Part shown: piece after piece, positions 1 to 6,952 of the stretch
Layout: every line of letters starts with the position of its first letter
Position numbering within the stretch: the stretch's first letter is position 1
NCBI GenBank assembly: GCA_030679635.1
Contig: JAUXSZ010000124.1
Location: 1 to 11,568, forward strand
Direction: 5' to 3'
From: Sulfuricurvum sp.
GTDB taxonomy: Bacteria; Campylobacterota; Campylobacteria; Campylobacterales; Sulfurimonadaceae
DNA: 11,568 nt
The notes under the pieces: model-generated
The model's input: the letters and a program-made list of their open reading frames with translations, nothing else
What the model was told of the DNA's origin: nothing
Databases searched by the model: none
Translations under genes and position numbers: made by a program

Positions 1-2004
1 ATTCTTCTGGCCATCGAGGACATTACCGAGCGCAGAGCGATAGAAGATCGGTTGGAACATGCTAAAGAAGCAGCTGAGCAAGCGGCAAAAGCCAAATCCG
101 ATTTTTTAGCCAACATGAGCCATGAAATACGGACGCCGCTAAACGGTATCATCGGTCTGAATAATCAAATCCTAAAAACCTCTTTAACCCCTTTACAGCA
201 AGATTACATGATGAAATCACAGCAGTCATCCAATGCATTGCTCAGCGTCATCAATGATATTTTGGATTATTCAAAAATCGAAGCGGGCAAGTTGGAATTT
301 GAGGAGAAAGCTTTTTCAATAGAGACCGTATTGCGGAATGTTTCTGATTTATTTGAATATGCTATCATCAAAAAATCACTCGAGATACATATCGATATCC
401 ATCCGGATACACCGCAAATACTCAGAGGTGATTCTCTAAGATTAGGGCAAGTGTTCAATAATCTCGTCGGAAATGCCGTCAAGTTTACGGAAGCAGGGGA
501 TATCACGATCCGTGTTGAGCCGATAACTCAGACCGAAACACATGTTGAACTACAGTGTTCTGTCAGCGATACCGGTATCGGAATGAGTGAACAAGAACAA
601 GCAAAACTATTTCAAGCATTTTCCCAAACCGATACTTCCAATACCCGTAAATACGGGGGAACAGGTCTTGGGCTTACGATTTGTAGCCAATTGGTTGAAC
701 TTATGTCCGGACGGATATGGCAAGAGAGCGTTAAATCAAAAGGTTCGATTTTTTATTTTACGGTACAGCTTCGAAAGGATGACTCTGAAGCAGCTTCGCT
801 TCTTAATCCCCATTATTTTCGAAATCTGCGCTTTTTGGTCGTCGATGATAATCAGCTTGAACGTGAGCTTATCGGCAGTATCTTGTCATCATGGGGGGCA
901 TGTCCAACACTGTGCGAGAATGGGCAGGAAGCAATTTGTCTTGCGGAACAGCAGCCGTTTGACTATCTGATTATCGATTGGAAAATGCCGGGCATTGACG
1001 GTATTGATGTGATCAAAATTTTGCAGGAAAAAAAGCTGAAATCCACATTTCCTAAAGTGATCATGGTGACGGCTTATAATAAAGAAAAACTTATAAAAGC
1101 GGCGGTGATTCGGAATGTGCAGCTGGGTGAAATTCTTCATAAGCCTGTTACCCCCTCCGTATTGTTTAAATCCATCACAGAAATAGATATGATTGATAAA
1201 CTTGAAAGAAGTACGACTGACAAGTGCTTTTTCGCAGGAGGAAAGGTACTTGTTGTCGAGGATAACGAGATCAATCAGCTGGTTGCACGCGATTTGCTTG
1301 AATCATTCGGGCTGGATGTGAGCATGGCTGATAATGGAAAAGAAGCGGTCGAAAAAGTAAAAAGCGGATCCTATGATTTAATACTAATGGATCTGCAGAT
1401 GCCCATTATGGACGGATTTGAGGCGACCCGTAAAATTCGTGAATTCAATCGGGATATACCGATTTTCGCGTTGAGTGCGGCAGTGATGGAACATGATAAA
1501 GAGCTTACAATCGCGGCAGGGATGAACGATCATCTCGCCAAACCAATAAACGTGGATGAATTACAGCGTCTGCTGGAGCATCACCTTAAAACAGGATGGA
1601 TAGCGGAAGATATCGTTTCGAAAAACACCGATGAGCTTTATGGAATCAATATGACAGACCTCTCTAAAAAATTGAAACAGCCTGAAAATATCAAACGGTT
1701 TTTACAGCTTTTCGCGGATGAGCATCGAGACTTTTCCTTAAAGATAATGAGCGCTCCTGTCGGGGGCGATACGTATAAACAACTGATTCATACCCTCATA
1801 GGGGTGAGCGGAAATATATCGGCGATGATAGTCTATAATATTGTCAAAGCAATTAATGAAAGCGATGATAAAAATGTGCAAAAAGAGCTGATTCCTCATT
1901 TGATTGAGGAATTAAATCTGGTAGTACTATCAATCGATCGACGATTTCCAAAAACCATGATTGATTCTCCGCAAAATACAGAGGTGGAAATATCAGTTTA
2001 TTGA
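1..2004 (+). CDS. Hybrid sensor histidine kinase with two receiver domains and Hpt-like tail (5' truncated)
   Basis: The frame is open from base 1 and ends at TGA 2002-2004, so the true start lies upstream; the TTG at 52 is not a credible start. Counting the codon at base 1 as residue 1, the first residues (EDITERR) are a typical end of a PAS domain. A HisKA domain follows with the H-box SHEIRTPLNG (His41), then a HATPase domain with N-box NNLVGNAVKFT, DTGIGM and GGTGLGL. Receiver 1 has VVDD, phospho-Asp326 (LIIDWKMPG) and HKP; receiver 2 has VVEDN, phospho-Asp464 (LMDLQMP), ALSA and AKP. The last ~110 residues look like an Hpt domain (HTLIGVSGNISA, His597), but the usual Lys after the phospho-His (HTLKG) is Ile. 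The protein should autophosphorylate and relay phosphate His-Asp-His. Signal and output are unknown. A role in controlling the pigment genes downstream is only suggested by position. Confidence 0.93.
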   Translation: MLLAIEDITERRAIEDRLEHAKEAAEQAAKAKSDFLANMSHEIRTPLNGIIGLNNQILKTSLTPLQQDYMMKSQQSSNALLSVINDILDYSKIEAGKLEFEEKAFSIETVLRNVSDLFEYAIIKKSLEIHIDIHPDTPQILRGDSLRLGQVFNNLVGNAVKFTEAGDITIRVEPITQTETHVELQCSVSDTGIGMSEQEQAKLFQAFSQTDTSNTRKYGGTGLGLTICSQLVELMSGRIWQESVKSKGSIFYFTVQLRKDDSEAASLLNPHYFRNLRFLVVDDNQLERELIGSILSSWGACPTLCENGQEAICLAEQQPFDYLIIDWKMPGIDGIDVIKILQEKKLKSTFPKVIMVTAYNKEKLIKAAVIRNVQLGEILHKPVTPSVLFKSITEIDMIDKLERSTTDKCFFAGGKVLVVEDNEINQLVARDLLESFGLDVSMADNGKEAVEKVKSGSYDLILMDLQMPIMDGFEATRKIREFNRDIPIFALSAAVMEHDKELTIAAGMNDHLAKPINVDELQRLLEHHLKTGWIAEDIVSKNTDELYGINMTDLSKKLKQPENIKRFLQLFADEHRDFSLKIMSAPVGGDTYKQLIHTLIGVSGNISAMIVYNIVKAINESDDKNVQKELIPHLIEELNLVVLSIDRRFPKTMIDSPQNTEVEISVY

Positions 2005-2048
2005 AGTCTGTCAACACGTCGTATTCTAGAAGATGAAGCTTTAAATAT

Positions 2049-2058
2049 ATGATACAAT
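2049..2058 (+). promoter_or_regulatory. Possible -10 region ahead of the PAP2 gene
   Basis: In the 112-base gap between the kinase stop and the PAP2 start, the stretch TATGATACAAT contains TACAAT (2053-2058), a five-of-six match to the sigma70 -10 hexamer. No convincing -35 hexamer is present at 16-18 bases upstream. An 8-base palindrome TTCTAGAA (2024-2031) lies just upstream, but nothing else identifies it as an operator. Weak call from the -10 match alone. Confidence 0.3.
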
Positions 2059-2116
2059 CTCAGAAACTATAAAGACGCTGATGATGAGTCTACTCAAGCG
2101 TAAAGGTGTGGTTAAT

Positions 2117-2818
2117 ATGAAGATTTGCGGGAATCGAGAGTGTGAGGATGCATTGTCATTTTCCAAAAATGTCGTGATTCGGTTATGGGGGCATTGGTGT
2201 TTAAAAGCCATAGCAACCATCCTTTTTATGGTCATATTTTTCTCAGTTTACCTTTATCTGCTCAAAAATTCCTATTTTTCAATGACCCAAATGCCCCTTA
2301 CTGTTGTGGATAACAGGATTGGGTTTCAACCCTATTTTCTCTATTTTTATCTCTCTTTGTGGGTCTACGTTTCCTTGGTGCCAGCACTCATGAAAACAAA
2401 AAAAGAGCTCATCCATTATGGTATTTACATCGGTATGGTATGCTCAGTGGGGATAGGAATTTATATCCTTTTTCCGACATCAATACCCAAAAGCGGCATT
2501 AATTGGTCTCTTTATCCTGAATTTTCTTCGTTAAAAGCGATAGACACTTCCGGAAATGCTTTTCCCTCTTTGCACGTAGCAACCGCATTTTTTTCACTCT
2601 TTTGGTTCGATCGCCTTCTTAAAGAAATGCATGCACATCGCTCATTGCTGTGGCTAAACGGCATATGGTGTTTTGGAATTGTTTATTCGACGATGGCAAT
2701 CAAACAACACGTATTTCTGGACGTAGTGGGAGGATTGATACTCGGAGGAGTCTTTGCACTGTTAACCCTTCACTATCACAGAATTCGTTTCCCTAGTTCT
2801 GAGAAAGTGTTAGAGTAA
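2117..2818 (+). CDS. PAP2-superfamily membrane phosphatase/phosphotransferase
   Basis: From ATG 2117 the protein is 233 residues with about six hydrophobic segments. The signature residues are GNAFPSLHVA (His153) and STMAIKQHVFLD (His198, Asp202), the two His and Asp of the PAP2 phosphatase charge relay. PSLH rather than PSGH, and the S-T-x5-HxxxD form, resemble the PAP2_3/inositol-phosphoceramide-synthase-like branch; the N-terminal KxxxxxxRP motif is not visible. It probably cleaves or transfers a phosphate group on a lipid at the membrane; the substrate is unknown. ATG 2117 is chosen because AAAGGTG (2102-2108) lies eight bases before it. An in-frame ATG at 2081 would add 12 residues but has only a poor ribosome site. 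It overlaps the convergent deacetylase by nine bases (2810-2818). Canonical aryl polyene clusters do not usually carry such a gene, so membership of the pathway is uncertain. Confidence 0.85.
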   Translation: MKICGNRECEDALSFSKNVVIRLWGHWCLKAIATILFMVIFFSVYLYLLKNSYFSMTQMPLTVVDNRIGFQPYFLYFYLSLWVYVSLVPALMKTKKELIHYGIYIGMVCSVGIGIYILFPTSIPKSGINWSLYPEFSSLKAIDTSGNAFPSLHVATAFFSLFWFDRLLKEMHAHRSLLWLNGIWCFGIVYSTMAIKQHVFLDVVGGLILGGVFALLTLHYHRIRFPSSEKVLE

Positions 2819-3661
2819 AATTTTTCCAGCAGCTACTTGTTTGGCATACGCATCCATTCGACAAAAACTGGAGGAAAATTCCTCTAATAATGAAGATAAC
2901 TTTTTTTCACACCCATCAATTCCTTGATAATGAAAATAACCATTCATCAATCCAAGTTTTAATCTTGGCTGATGAATATCGATTTCTCTAGGGTGCAGGT
3001 AAATAAATACACTTTTCTCCTCACGATTTTTTTCTCTCATCATCCGCTTTATCAGCCACGTCGGAAAAAATCGTAAATACCCCCCCCCTGCATACCCCAC
3101 ACGATTTCCAAAAAGGTTCATAACACTTTGCGGTATTTCCAATATGTTTAAAGGTGAGGGATAGTGGGGGGTATCTGGGAAATTCGGTATTCCAAAGAGC
3201 GTGTTTTTTGCCGGATATACCGATGAAGAGTATAAAAATCCTTCGTGTGCCAAAATATCATAAAACCAAGGGAGGGTATCGGGTCTCACTGACCATGAAG
3301 GGGCACGGAATCCGACAACCTTTTCACCGATAATCTGCTCTAATATATCCGATGACGATTGGATATCTGCGTGAAATTCATCAGGTTTCATCGGATAAAT
3401 CAGTCGGTGTGAACTGCCATGCGATGCGATTTCATGCCCTGCGTCAAAAAGTTTTTTAATAATATAAGGTTTATGCCTGGCAACGTCACCCAAAATGAAA
3501 CAGGTCGACTTCACATTAAAAGCATCGCAAATTGCAAGTAGACGATCAACATTGGCTTCCAAATTGGTCGATCGAAAATCGTACTGAGACGGATCGATAC
3601 CGTCGTAATTGGCATGAAACCACTCTTCAATATCAAACGTTAGAAAATTTTTTGTTATCAT
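2810..3661 (-). CDS. Polysaccharide deacetylase, DUF3473/XrtA-associated type
   Basis: NodB-homology carbohydrate esterase, likely removing acetyl groups from an amino-sugar polymer or lipid-linked sugar using a metal. From ATG 3661 it is 283 residues. It begins with LTFDIEEWFH (metal-binding Asp), then STCFILGDVA, GHEIASHGSSH (metal-binding His pair), GFRAPSWS, and a C-terminal part with FIYLHPREID and FHYQGI, typical of the DUF3473 domain of the family found with exopolysaccharide clusters. There is no signal peptide, as usual for that family, so it probably acts in the cytoplasm. An alternative ATG at 3679 adds six residues; neither start has a clear ribosome site. ATG 3661 places the first conserved motif near the N terminus as in relatives and leaves a TATAAT box just upstream. 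Codons 192-194 are a G9 tract (bases 3088-3080) encoding three glycines, likely prone to slippage; the frame is intact in this sequence. The 3' end overlaps the PAP2 gene. Confidence 0.9.
   Translation of the reverse strand: MITKNFLTFDIEEWFHANYDGIDPSQYDFRSTNLEANVDRLLAICDAFNVKSTCFILGDVARHKPYIIKKLFDAGHEIASHGSSHRLIYPMKPDEFHADIQSSSDILEQIIGEKVVGFRAPSWSVRPDTLPWFYDILAHEGFLYSSSVYPAKNTLFGIPNFPDTPHYPSPLNILEIPQSVMNLFGNRVGYAGGGYLRFFPTWLIKRMMREKNREEKSVFIYLHPREIDIHQPRLKLGLMNGYFHYQGIDGCEKKLSSLLEEFSSSFCRMDAYAKQVAAGKILL
3080..3088 (-). repeat. G9 homopolymer tract inside the deacetylase gene (candidate phase-variation switch)
   Basis: Nine consecutive C on the plus strand, read as GGG GGG GGG (Gly-Gly-Gly) in the deacetylase. 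It is the longest G/C run in the window; the next is seven. With one G lost, the frame ends at TGA about nine codons later. With one G gained, it ends at TGA about twenty codons later. Either change removes roughly the last 90 residues, including the LHPREI motif. Poly-G tracts of eight or more in surface-glycan genes are the classic phase-variation sites of Campylobacter and Helicobacter relatives; applying that here is inference. Confidence 0.6.
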
Positions 3662-3668
3662 AGGTAAA

Positions 3669-3674
3669 ATTATA
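3669..3674 (-). promoter_or_regulatory. Possible -10 box for the deacetylase gene
   Basis: A perfect TATAAT on the minus strand, ending seven bases before ATG 3661. Initiation the usual ~7 bases downstream would give a transcript with almost no leader. No TTGACA-like hexamer is seen at the right distance, and the box falls inside the coding region if ATG 3679 is the real start. Confidence 0.35.
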
Positions 3675-3683
3675 ACCATTCTG

Positions 3684-3712
3684 TTGAAAATTGGGGTGGA
3701 ATATTGTATACT
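3684..3712 (+). promoter_or_regulatory. Sigma70-like promoter of the pigment operon
   Basis: TTGAAA (3684-3689), a 17-base spacer and TATACT (3707-3712): five of six matches in each hexamer at the optimal spacing. Transcription would start at about 3718-3720, next to the ATG at 3721, so the message would be leaderless or nearly so. This fits the absence of any Shine-Dalgarno sequence before that ATG. It drives the seven genes 3721-9679, which show no other internal promoter I can recognise. Confidence 0.6.
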
Positions 3713-3720
3713 TTATATTC

Positions 3721-4044
3721 ATGATAAGTACATTAACACAGCATCTTTATACTCTTGTGAACAAGGAAGAGGCTCAAGCTCTGATCGTTTTGGCAGACGA
3801 AAAGCATCCGATTTTCAAAGCTCATTTCAAGGGGAATCCCCTTTTACCTGCATTTTTACATGTTGATATTGTTGCGGAGATTTTTGGCTTGCAGATTATA
3901 GGGATAAGCCGATCAAAATTTATGGAACCCTTAAAGCCGTTAGATGAAGTAGTTATCCGTTTAGAGAAACGTTCTTCAGGGATTAAGGCTCGGTTGATGA
4001 AACAGGAGCATACGTGCAGCGAGATGAACCTTGAAGTTAGATAG
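3721..4044 (+). CDS. Hotdog-fold 3-hydroxyacyl-ACP dehydratase, ApeI/FabZ-like
   Basis: A short 107-residue single hotdog domain. The motif HPIFKAHFKGNPLLPAFLHVD matches the FabZ/FabA active-site helix region, with catalytic His at residue 35 (AHF). The acidic partner, Glu in housekeeping FabZ, is Asp49 here, as I recall for the aryl-polyene ApeI group. It should dehydrate 3-hydroxyacyl-ACP after each ketoreduction, giving the conjugated double bonds. In characterised aryl polyene systems two such dehydratases (ApeI and ApeP) work as a pair; only one is in the window. ATG 3721 is preferred to the in-frame TTG at 3691 because the latter lies upstream of the predicted -10 box and the added residues match nothing. 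The 3' end overlaps the GT2 gene by 14 bases, indicating translational coupling. It is the first gene of the operon. Confidence 0.8.
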   Translation: MISTLTQHLYTLVNKEEAQALIVLADEKHPIFKAHFKGNPLLPAFLHVDIVAEIFGLQIIGISRSKFMEPLKPLDEVVIRLEKRSSGIKARLMKQEHTCSEMNLEVR

Positions 4045-4741
4045 CCTCTGTATCCTTATCCCCGTTTACAATAATCCAAATACGATTGCGCGTATTGTCA
4101 GCGAAGCTGGCGCATTTGGGCTTACCATCATCGTTGTAGATGATGGTTCCGATATTTTGGTTGAAACACTTTTGAAAGCTGAAGAACTCTCCGTTATCGT
4201 CCGCCATCCCATAAATATGGGCAAAGGGGTCGCTCTTCGCAGTGGTGCGCAAAAAGCAAAAGAGATGGGATTTGAGTATTGTCTGACCATGGATGGTGAC
4301 GGACAGCATTTTGCACACGACATACCTGCGTTTTTAGATCTTTTTGTGAGAGAACAAAAACCGGACATGATGATTATCGGGGTACGTGATTTTGAAACGT
4401 GTACTCCTCCTAAATCTTCCTCCATCGGACGACTTATCGGAAATTTTTGGGTATGGGTTGAGACGGGGACATGGGTATCGGATACGCAAACAGGATTTCG
4501 CCTTTATCCTGTAAATTTTTTATTTTATCCCTCTTCTGCAGTGCGATATGAATTTGAAACAGAAAACATAGTACGGTTTGTGTGGGTCGGCGGCACTGTT
4601 TTTGAAGTGATGGTGAAGACGGTGTATGATGATACCCGTGTGACTCATTTTCACAAATTAAAAGACAATTTTTTTATGGTCGTCTTGCACACGAAGCTCG
4701 TTCTTTCAAGAATATTTTTACTAAAAGGGATATTAAAATAA
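4031..4741 (+). CDS. Family 2 glycosyltransferase, dolichyl/polyprenyl-phosphate-sugar synthase-like
   Basis: 236 residues, GT-A fold. Visible are ILIPVYNNP at the N terminus, VVDDGS (37-40), the metal/nucleotide-binding MDGDGQH (D88, D90) and DTQTGFRLYP (151-160), the pattern of dolichyl-phosphate-mannose-synthase-like GT2 enzymes. There are no multi-pass segments at the C terminus, so it is probably a peripheral inner-membrane or cytoplasmic enzyme moving a sugar from a nucleotide donor to a lipid or polyene acceptor. The start is TTG 4031: a stop (TGA 4025-4027) closes the frame just upstream and the conserved ILIPVYN follows within seven codons, so no later start is possible. It overlaps the dehydratase and ends one base before the ammonia-lyase. 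GT2 proteins are common in aryl polyene clusters, often fused to an acyltransferase; here it is free-standing. Donor and acceptor cannot be told from sequence. Confidence 0.88.
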   Translation: MKLDSLCILIPVYNNPNTIARIVSEAGAFGLTIIVVDDGSDILVETLLKAEELSVIVRHPINMGKGVALRSGAQKAKEMGFEYCLTMDGDGQHFAHDIPAFLDLFVREQKPDMMIIGVRDFETCTPPKSSSIGRLIGNFWVWVETGTWVSDTQTGFRLYPVNFLFYPSSAVRYEFETENIVRFVWVGGTVFEVMVKTVYDDTRVTHFHKLKDNFFMVVLHTKLVLSRIFLLKGILK

Positions 4742-4742
4742 T

Positions 4743-6263
4743 ATGACACTAACCATTAATGATCAATTTATACCTCTCGAAAATGTCACCAATGCTTCGA
4801 AAATAGAACTCGATGGCAGCACACTTTTTAGAGAAAAAATCACAGCGGCCGAAAAACTTCTGTTAAAAGAGATTAGTGACGGTCATCCGATTTATGGGGT
4901 GACGACGGGATACGGTGATTCGGGAAAAAATTACCTTGTTTATGAAGATGCGCGAACGTTGCAGGTGAATCTGTACCGTTTTCATGGATGCGGTGTTGGT
5001 GAAATTCTCTCTGAGAAAGAGATTTTCAACATCGTTTTGGTTCGTCTGATCAGCATCTCCAAAGGGTACTCTGGGGTGAGTATGGAGCTGCTTGAAGCGA
5101 TGCTGAAATTTCTAGAACTGGGTATTCTTCCCGCGATTCCTTCCAAGGGTTCGGTGGGTGCCAGTGGAGATTTGACTCCGTTATCCTATATTGCTGCGGC
5201 TCTTGCGGGGGAGAGAGAAGTGATTTATCGCTCCCAAATCCGTCCCTCTGCCGAGGTTTTGCGTGAGTGCGGGCTTGAACCGTACACATTTAAACCCAAA
5301 GAAGCGCTGGCCATTATGAACGGAACGTCGGTTATGGCGGGGGTTTTGGTGAGTCAGCTTGAAAACTTTGAACGCCTGCTTATAGGACTGGAGAGTTTTT
5401 CGGCCGGATTATTTGAGGCGATGGAGGCAGATACGACCGCGCTGGAATCGTTCGTTCATCAGGTTAAGCCTTTTGAGGGGCAGATTAAATGTGCTAAAAA
5501 CTTGAGAGAGAAGCTGGAGGGGGCGACATTAGTGCATGATCGTCTTTCACGCTATAAGAGTTTTTTTGATGCGAAGCACCATAATATCCAAGACCGTTAT
5601 TCGATTCGATGCATTCCACAAATCTTAGGGGTGGCGTGGGACAACCTCTCCCAGGCTAAACAATGGGTGGAAACGGAGATTAACTCGGTGAGCGATAATC
5701 CCCTCATAAATTGCGATGAGCAGATTATTTATACGGGGTGTAATTTTTACGGCGGTTACATGGCGCATGCGGCGGATACGCTGAAAATTTGTTTGGCCAA
5801 TATGGCGGATTTGCTGGATAAGCAATTTGCTCTTTTAGTAGATGATAAATTTAATCGCGGTTTGGGTGAAAACCTGAAGCTTTCAAAAGAACATTATCAC
5901 CATGGGTTTAAAGCGATGCAAATTACCCTCAGCTCTCTCAGTGCAGACGTTATGATGCGGATGCTCCCTGCGAGTGTCTTTTCGCGCTCAACCGAATCGA
6001 TGAATCAAGACAAAGTGAGTATGGGGACAACCAGTGCATTGGGGCTGAAAGACGGTATTATCGATTTTTCGTCTATGCTGGCCATCGCAATGTTGGGAAT
6101 AGCGCAGGCAATGGACATTCGAGGGGTTGAAAAATTCTCGCCGTTTGCCCAAACATTGTACGGAAAAATTCGGAAAATTTCAGCTCCTTTGATTGAAGAT
6201 CGCAGACTTGATGGGGACATTGCCAAAATAAGAGAACTTCTACTTCGCGGAGAGCTTGCATGA
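4743..6263 (+). CDS. MIO-dependent aromatic amino acid ammonia-lyase (TAL/PAL/HAL family)
   Basis: 506 residues, the usual length of bacterial HAL/TAL. GSVGASGDLTPLSY holds Ala140-Ser141-Gly142, which cyclise to the MIO electrophile. YGVTTGYG (Tyr51), QDRYSIRC (Tyr286, Arg289 for the substrate carboxylate), NPL and MNQDKVSMG complete the active site. The selectivity pair, Ser-His in HutH, His-Leu in bacterial TAL and Phe-Leu in plant PAL, is Phe80-His81 here. NQD replaces the NQE usual in HutH. It is embedded in a ketosynthase/ACP operon with no hutU or hutI nearby, so it most likely releases ammonia from tyrosine or phenylalanine to make p-coumarate or cinnamate as the aryl starter, as in flexirubin clusters; histidine is not excluded. 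Start ATG 4743 has AAGGGA (4725-4730) twelve bases upstream. Its stop overlaps the next ATG (ATGA, 6260-6263). Confidence 0.92.
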   Translation: MTLTINDQFIPLENVTNASKIELDGSTLFREKITAAEKLLLKEISDGHPIYGVTTGYGDSGKNYLVYEDARTLQVNLYRFHGCGVGEILSEKEIFNIVLVRLISISKGYSGVSMELLEAMLKFLELGILPAIPSKGSVGASGDLTPLSYIAAALAGEREVIYRSQIRPSAEVLRECGLEPYTFKPKEALAIMNGTSVMAGVLVSQLENFERLLIGLESFSAGLFEAMEADTTALESFVHQVKPFEGQIKCAKNLREKLEGATLVHDRLSRYKSFFDAKHHNIQDRYSIRCIPQILGVAWDNLSQAKQWVETEINSVSDNPLINCDEQIIYTGCNFYGGYMAHAADTLKICLANMADLLDKQFALLVDDKFNRGLGENLKLSKEHYHHGFKAMQITLSSLSADVMMRMLPASVFSRSTESMNQDKVSMGTTSALGLKDGIIDFSSMLAIAMLGIAQAMDIRGVEKFSPFAQTLYGKIRKISAPLIEDRRLDGDIAKIRELLLRGELA

Positions 6264-6952
6264 AAACTGTTCTCGTGACGGGAGCCACAGGGGCCATCGG
6301 CGAAGCTACGGCACGTTATTTTTCCTCTAATGGTTATTTTGTCTATATCCATTATCACAGTAACAAAGCCAAAGCGGATGCATTGGTAGAAGAGTTGGGT
6401 AATGCGCAGAGTGTCGGTTTTGATATTGCATCGGCTGTGAGCGTACGTACGGCATTAGAGGGTATATCGGTTGATGTGCTGGTGAACAATGCCGGTAAAA
6501 CGAAAGATAAACTTTTCTTTTGGATGGAAGAGAGTGATTGGGATGACGTCATTCAGACCAATTTAACGGGTACTTATTATGTGACCAAAGCGCTGCTTCC
6601 TGCTATGCAAAAACAAAAGAGCGGTGCTATTATCAATGTAGCTTCGGTTGCGGGTGTAGTTGGAAACATTGGTCAGACAAATTATGCTGCTTCAAAGGGG
6701 GGAATGATCGCGATGACCAAATCGCTCGCCCTTGAAGTTGCACGGTATAAAATTCGTGCTAACTGTGTTGTCCCCGGATTTATCCATTCGGAGATGACGG
6801 AAGGTTTCAATGAAAAAGATTTTGAAAAGATGATTCCCATGAAGCGCTTTGGAAGAGCGGATGAAGTGGCAGAAGTGATTTTTTTCCTCGCCGATAAGGC
6901 GTCGTATATGACGGCTGAAGTGGTGAATATTTCGGGGGGGATGGTACGATGA
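6260..6952 (+). CDS. 3-oxoacyl-ACP reductase, FabG-like SDR (ApeQ-type)
   Basis: 230 residues, classical short-chain dehydrogenase. TGATGAIG (7-14) binds NADP(H), NNAG is at 76-79, and the catalytic set is Asn101, Ser129, Tyr142 and Lys146 (YAASK). GFIHSEMT and the C-terminal NISGGM are typical of FabG. It should reduce the 3-oxoacyl-ACP formed by the neighbouring ketosynthase to 3-hydroxyacyl-ACP, the substrate of the dehydratase. Four-base ATGA overlaps on both sides couple it to the ammonia-lyase and the ketosynthase. A G7 run (6934-6940) near the 3' end encodes the Gly-Gly of NISGGM and sits in the Shine-Dalgarno region of the ketosynthase gene. Placement in the operon, rather than any private motif, separates it from the housekeeping FabG. 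Confidence 0.92.
   Translation: MKTVLVTGATGAIGEATARYFSSNGYFVYIHYHSNKAKADALVEELGNAQSVGFDIASAVSVRTALEGISVDVLVNNAGKTKDKLFFWMEESDWDDVIQTNLTGTYYVTKALLPAMQKQKSGAIINVASVAGVVGNIGQTNYAASKGGMIAMTKSLALEVARYKIRANCVVPGFIHSEMTEGFNEKDFEKMIPMKRFGRADEVAEVIFFLADKASYMTAEVVNISGGMVR
6934..6940 (+). repeat. G7 run at the reductase/ketosynthase junction
   Basis: Seven G encoding Gly-Gly near the reductase C terminus, eight bases before the ketosynthase ATG (6949), where it can also act as a G-rich ribosome-binding sequence. Gain of one G would shift the reductase into the ketosynthase frame and fuse the two proteins. Seven is below the length usually associated with frequent slippage. Confidence 0.35.

Noticed and set aside
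587..970. Plus-strand 127-codon open frame within the kinase
   Set aside because: An out-of-frame shadow of the HATPase and receiver domains, whose motifs are continuous in the kinase frame.
2024..2031. Palindrome TTCTAGAA as an operator
   Set aside because: Only eight bases, a single copy, and no related site near other promoters; expected by chance.
3691..3720. Upstream TTG start for the dehydratase
   Set aside because: It would sit before the predicted -10 box, adds residues unlike the family, and has no ribosome site.
4037..4425. Minus-strand open frames opposite the GT2 gene
   Set aside because: The plus-strand GT2 motifs account for the region; the antisense products resemble nothing.
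4743..6263. Housekeeping histidine ammonia-lyase (hutH)
   Set aside because: No other histidine-degradation gene is nearby, the gene is coupled by a four-base overlap to a polyene reductase, and the selectivity pair is Phe-His rather than Ser-His.
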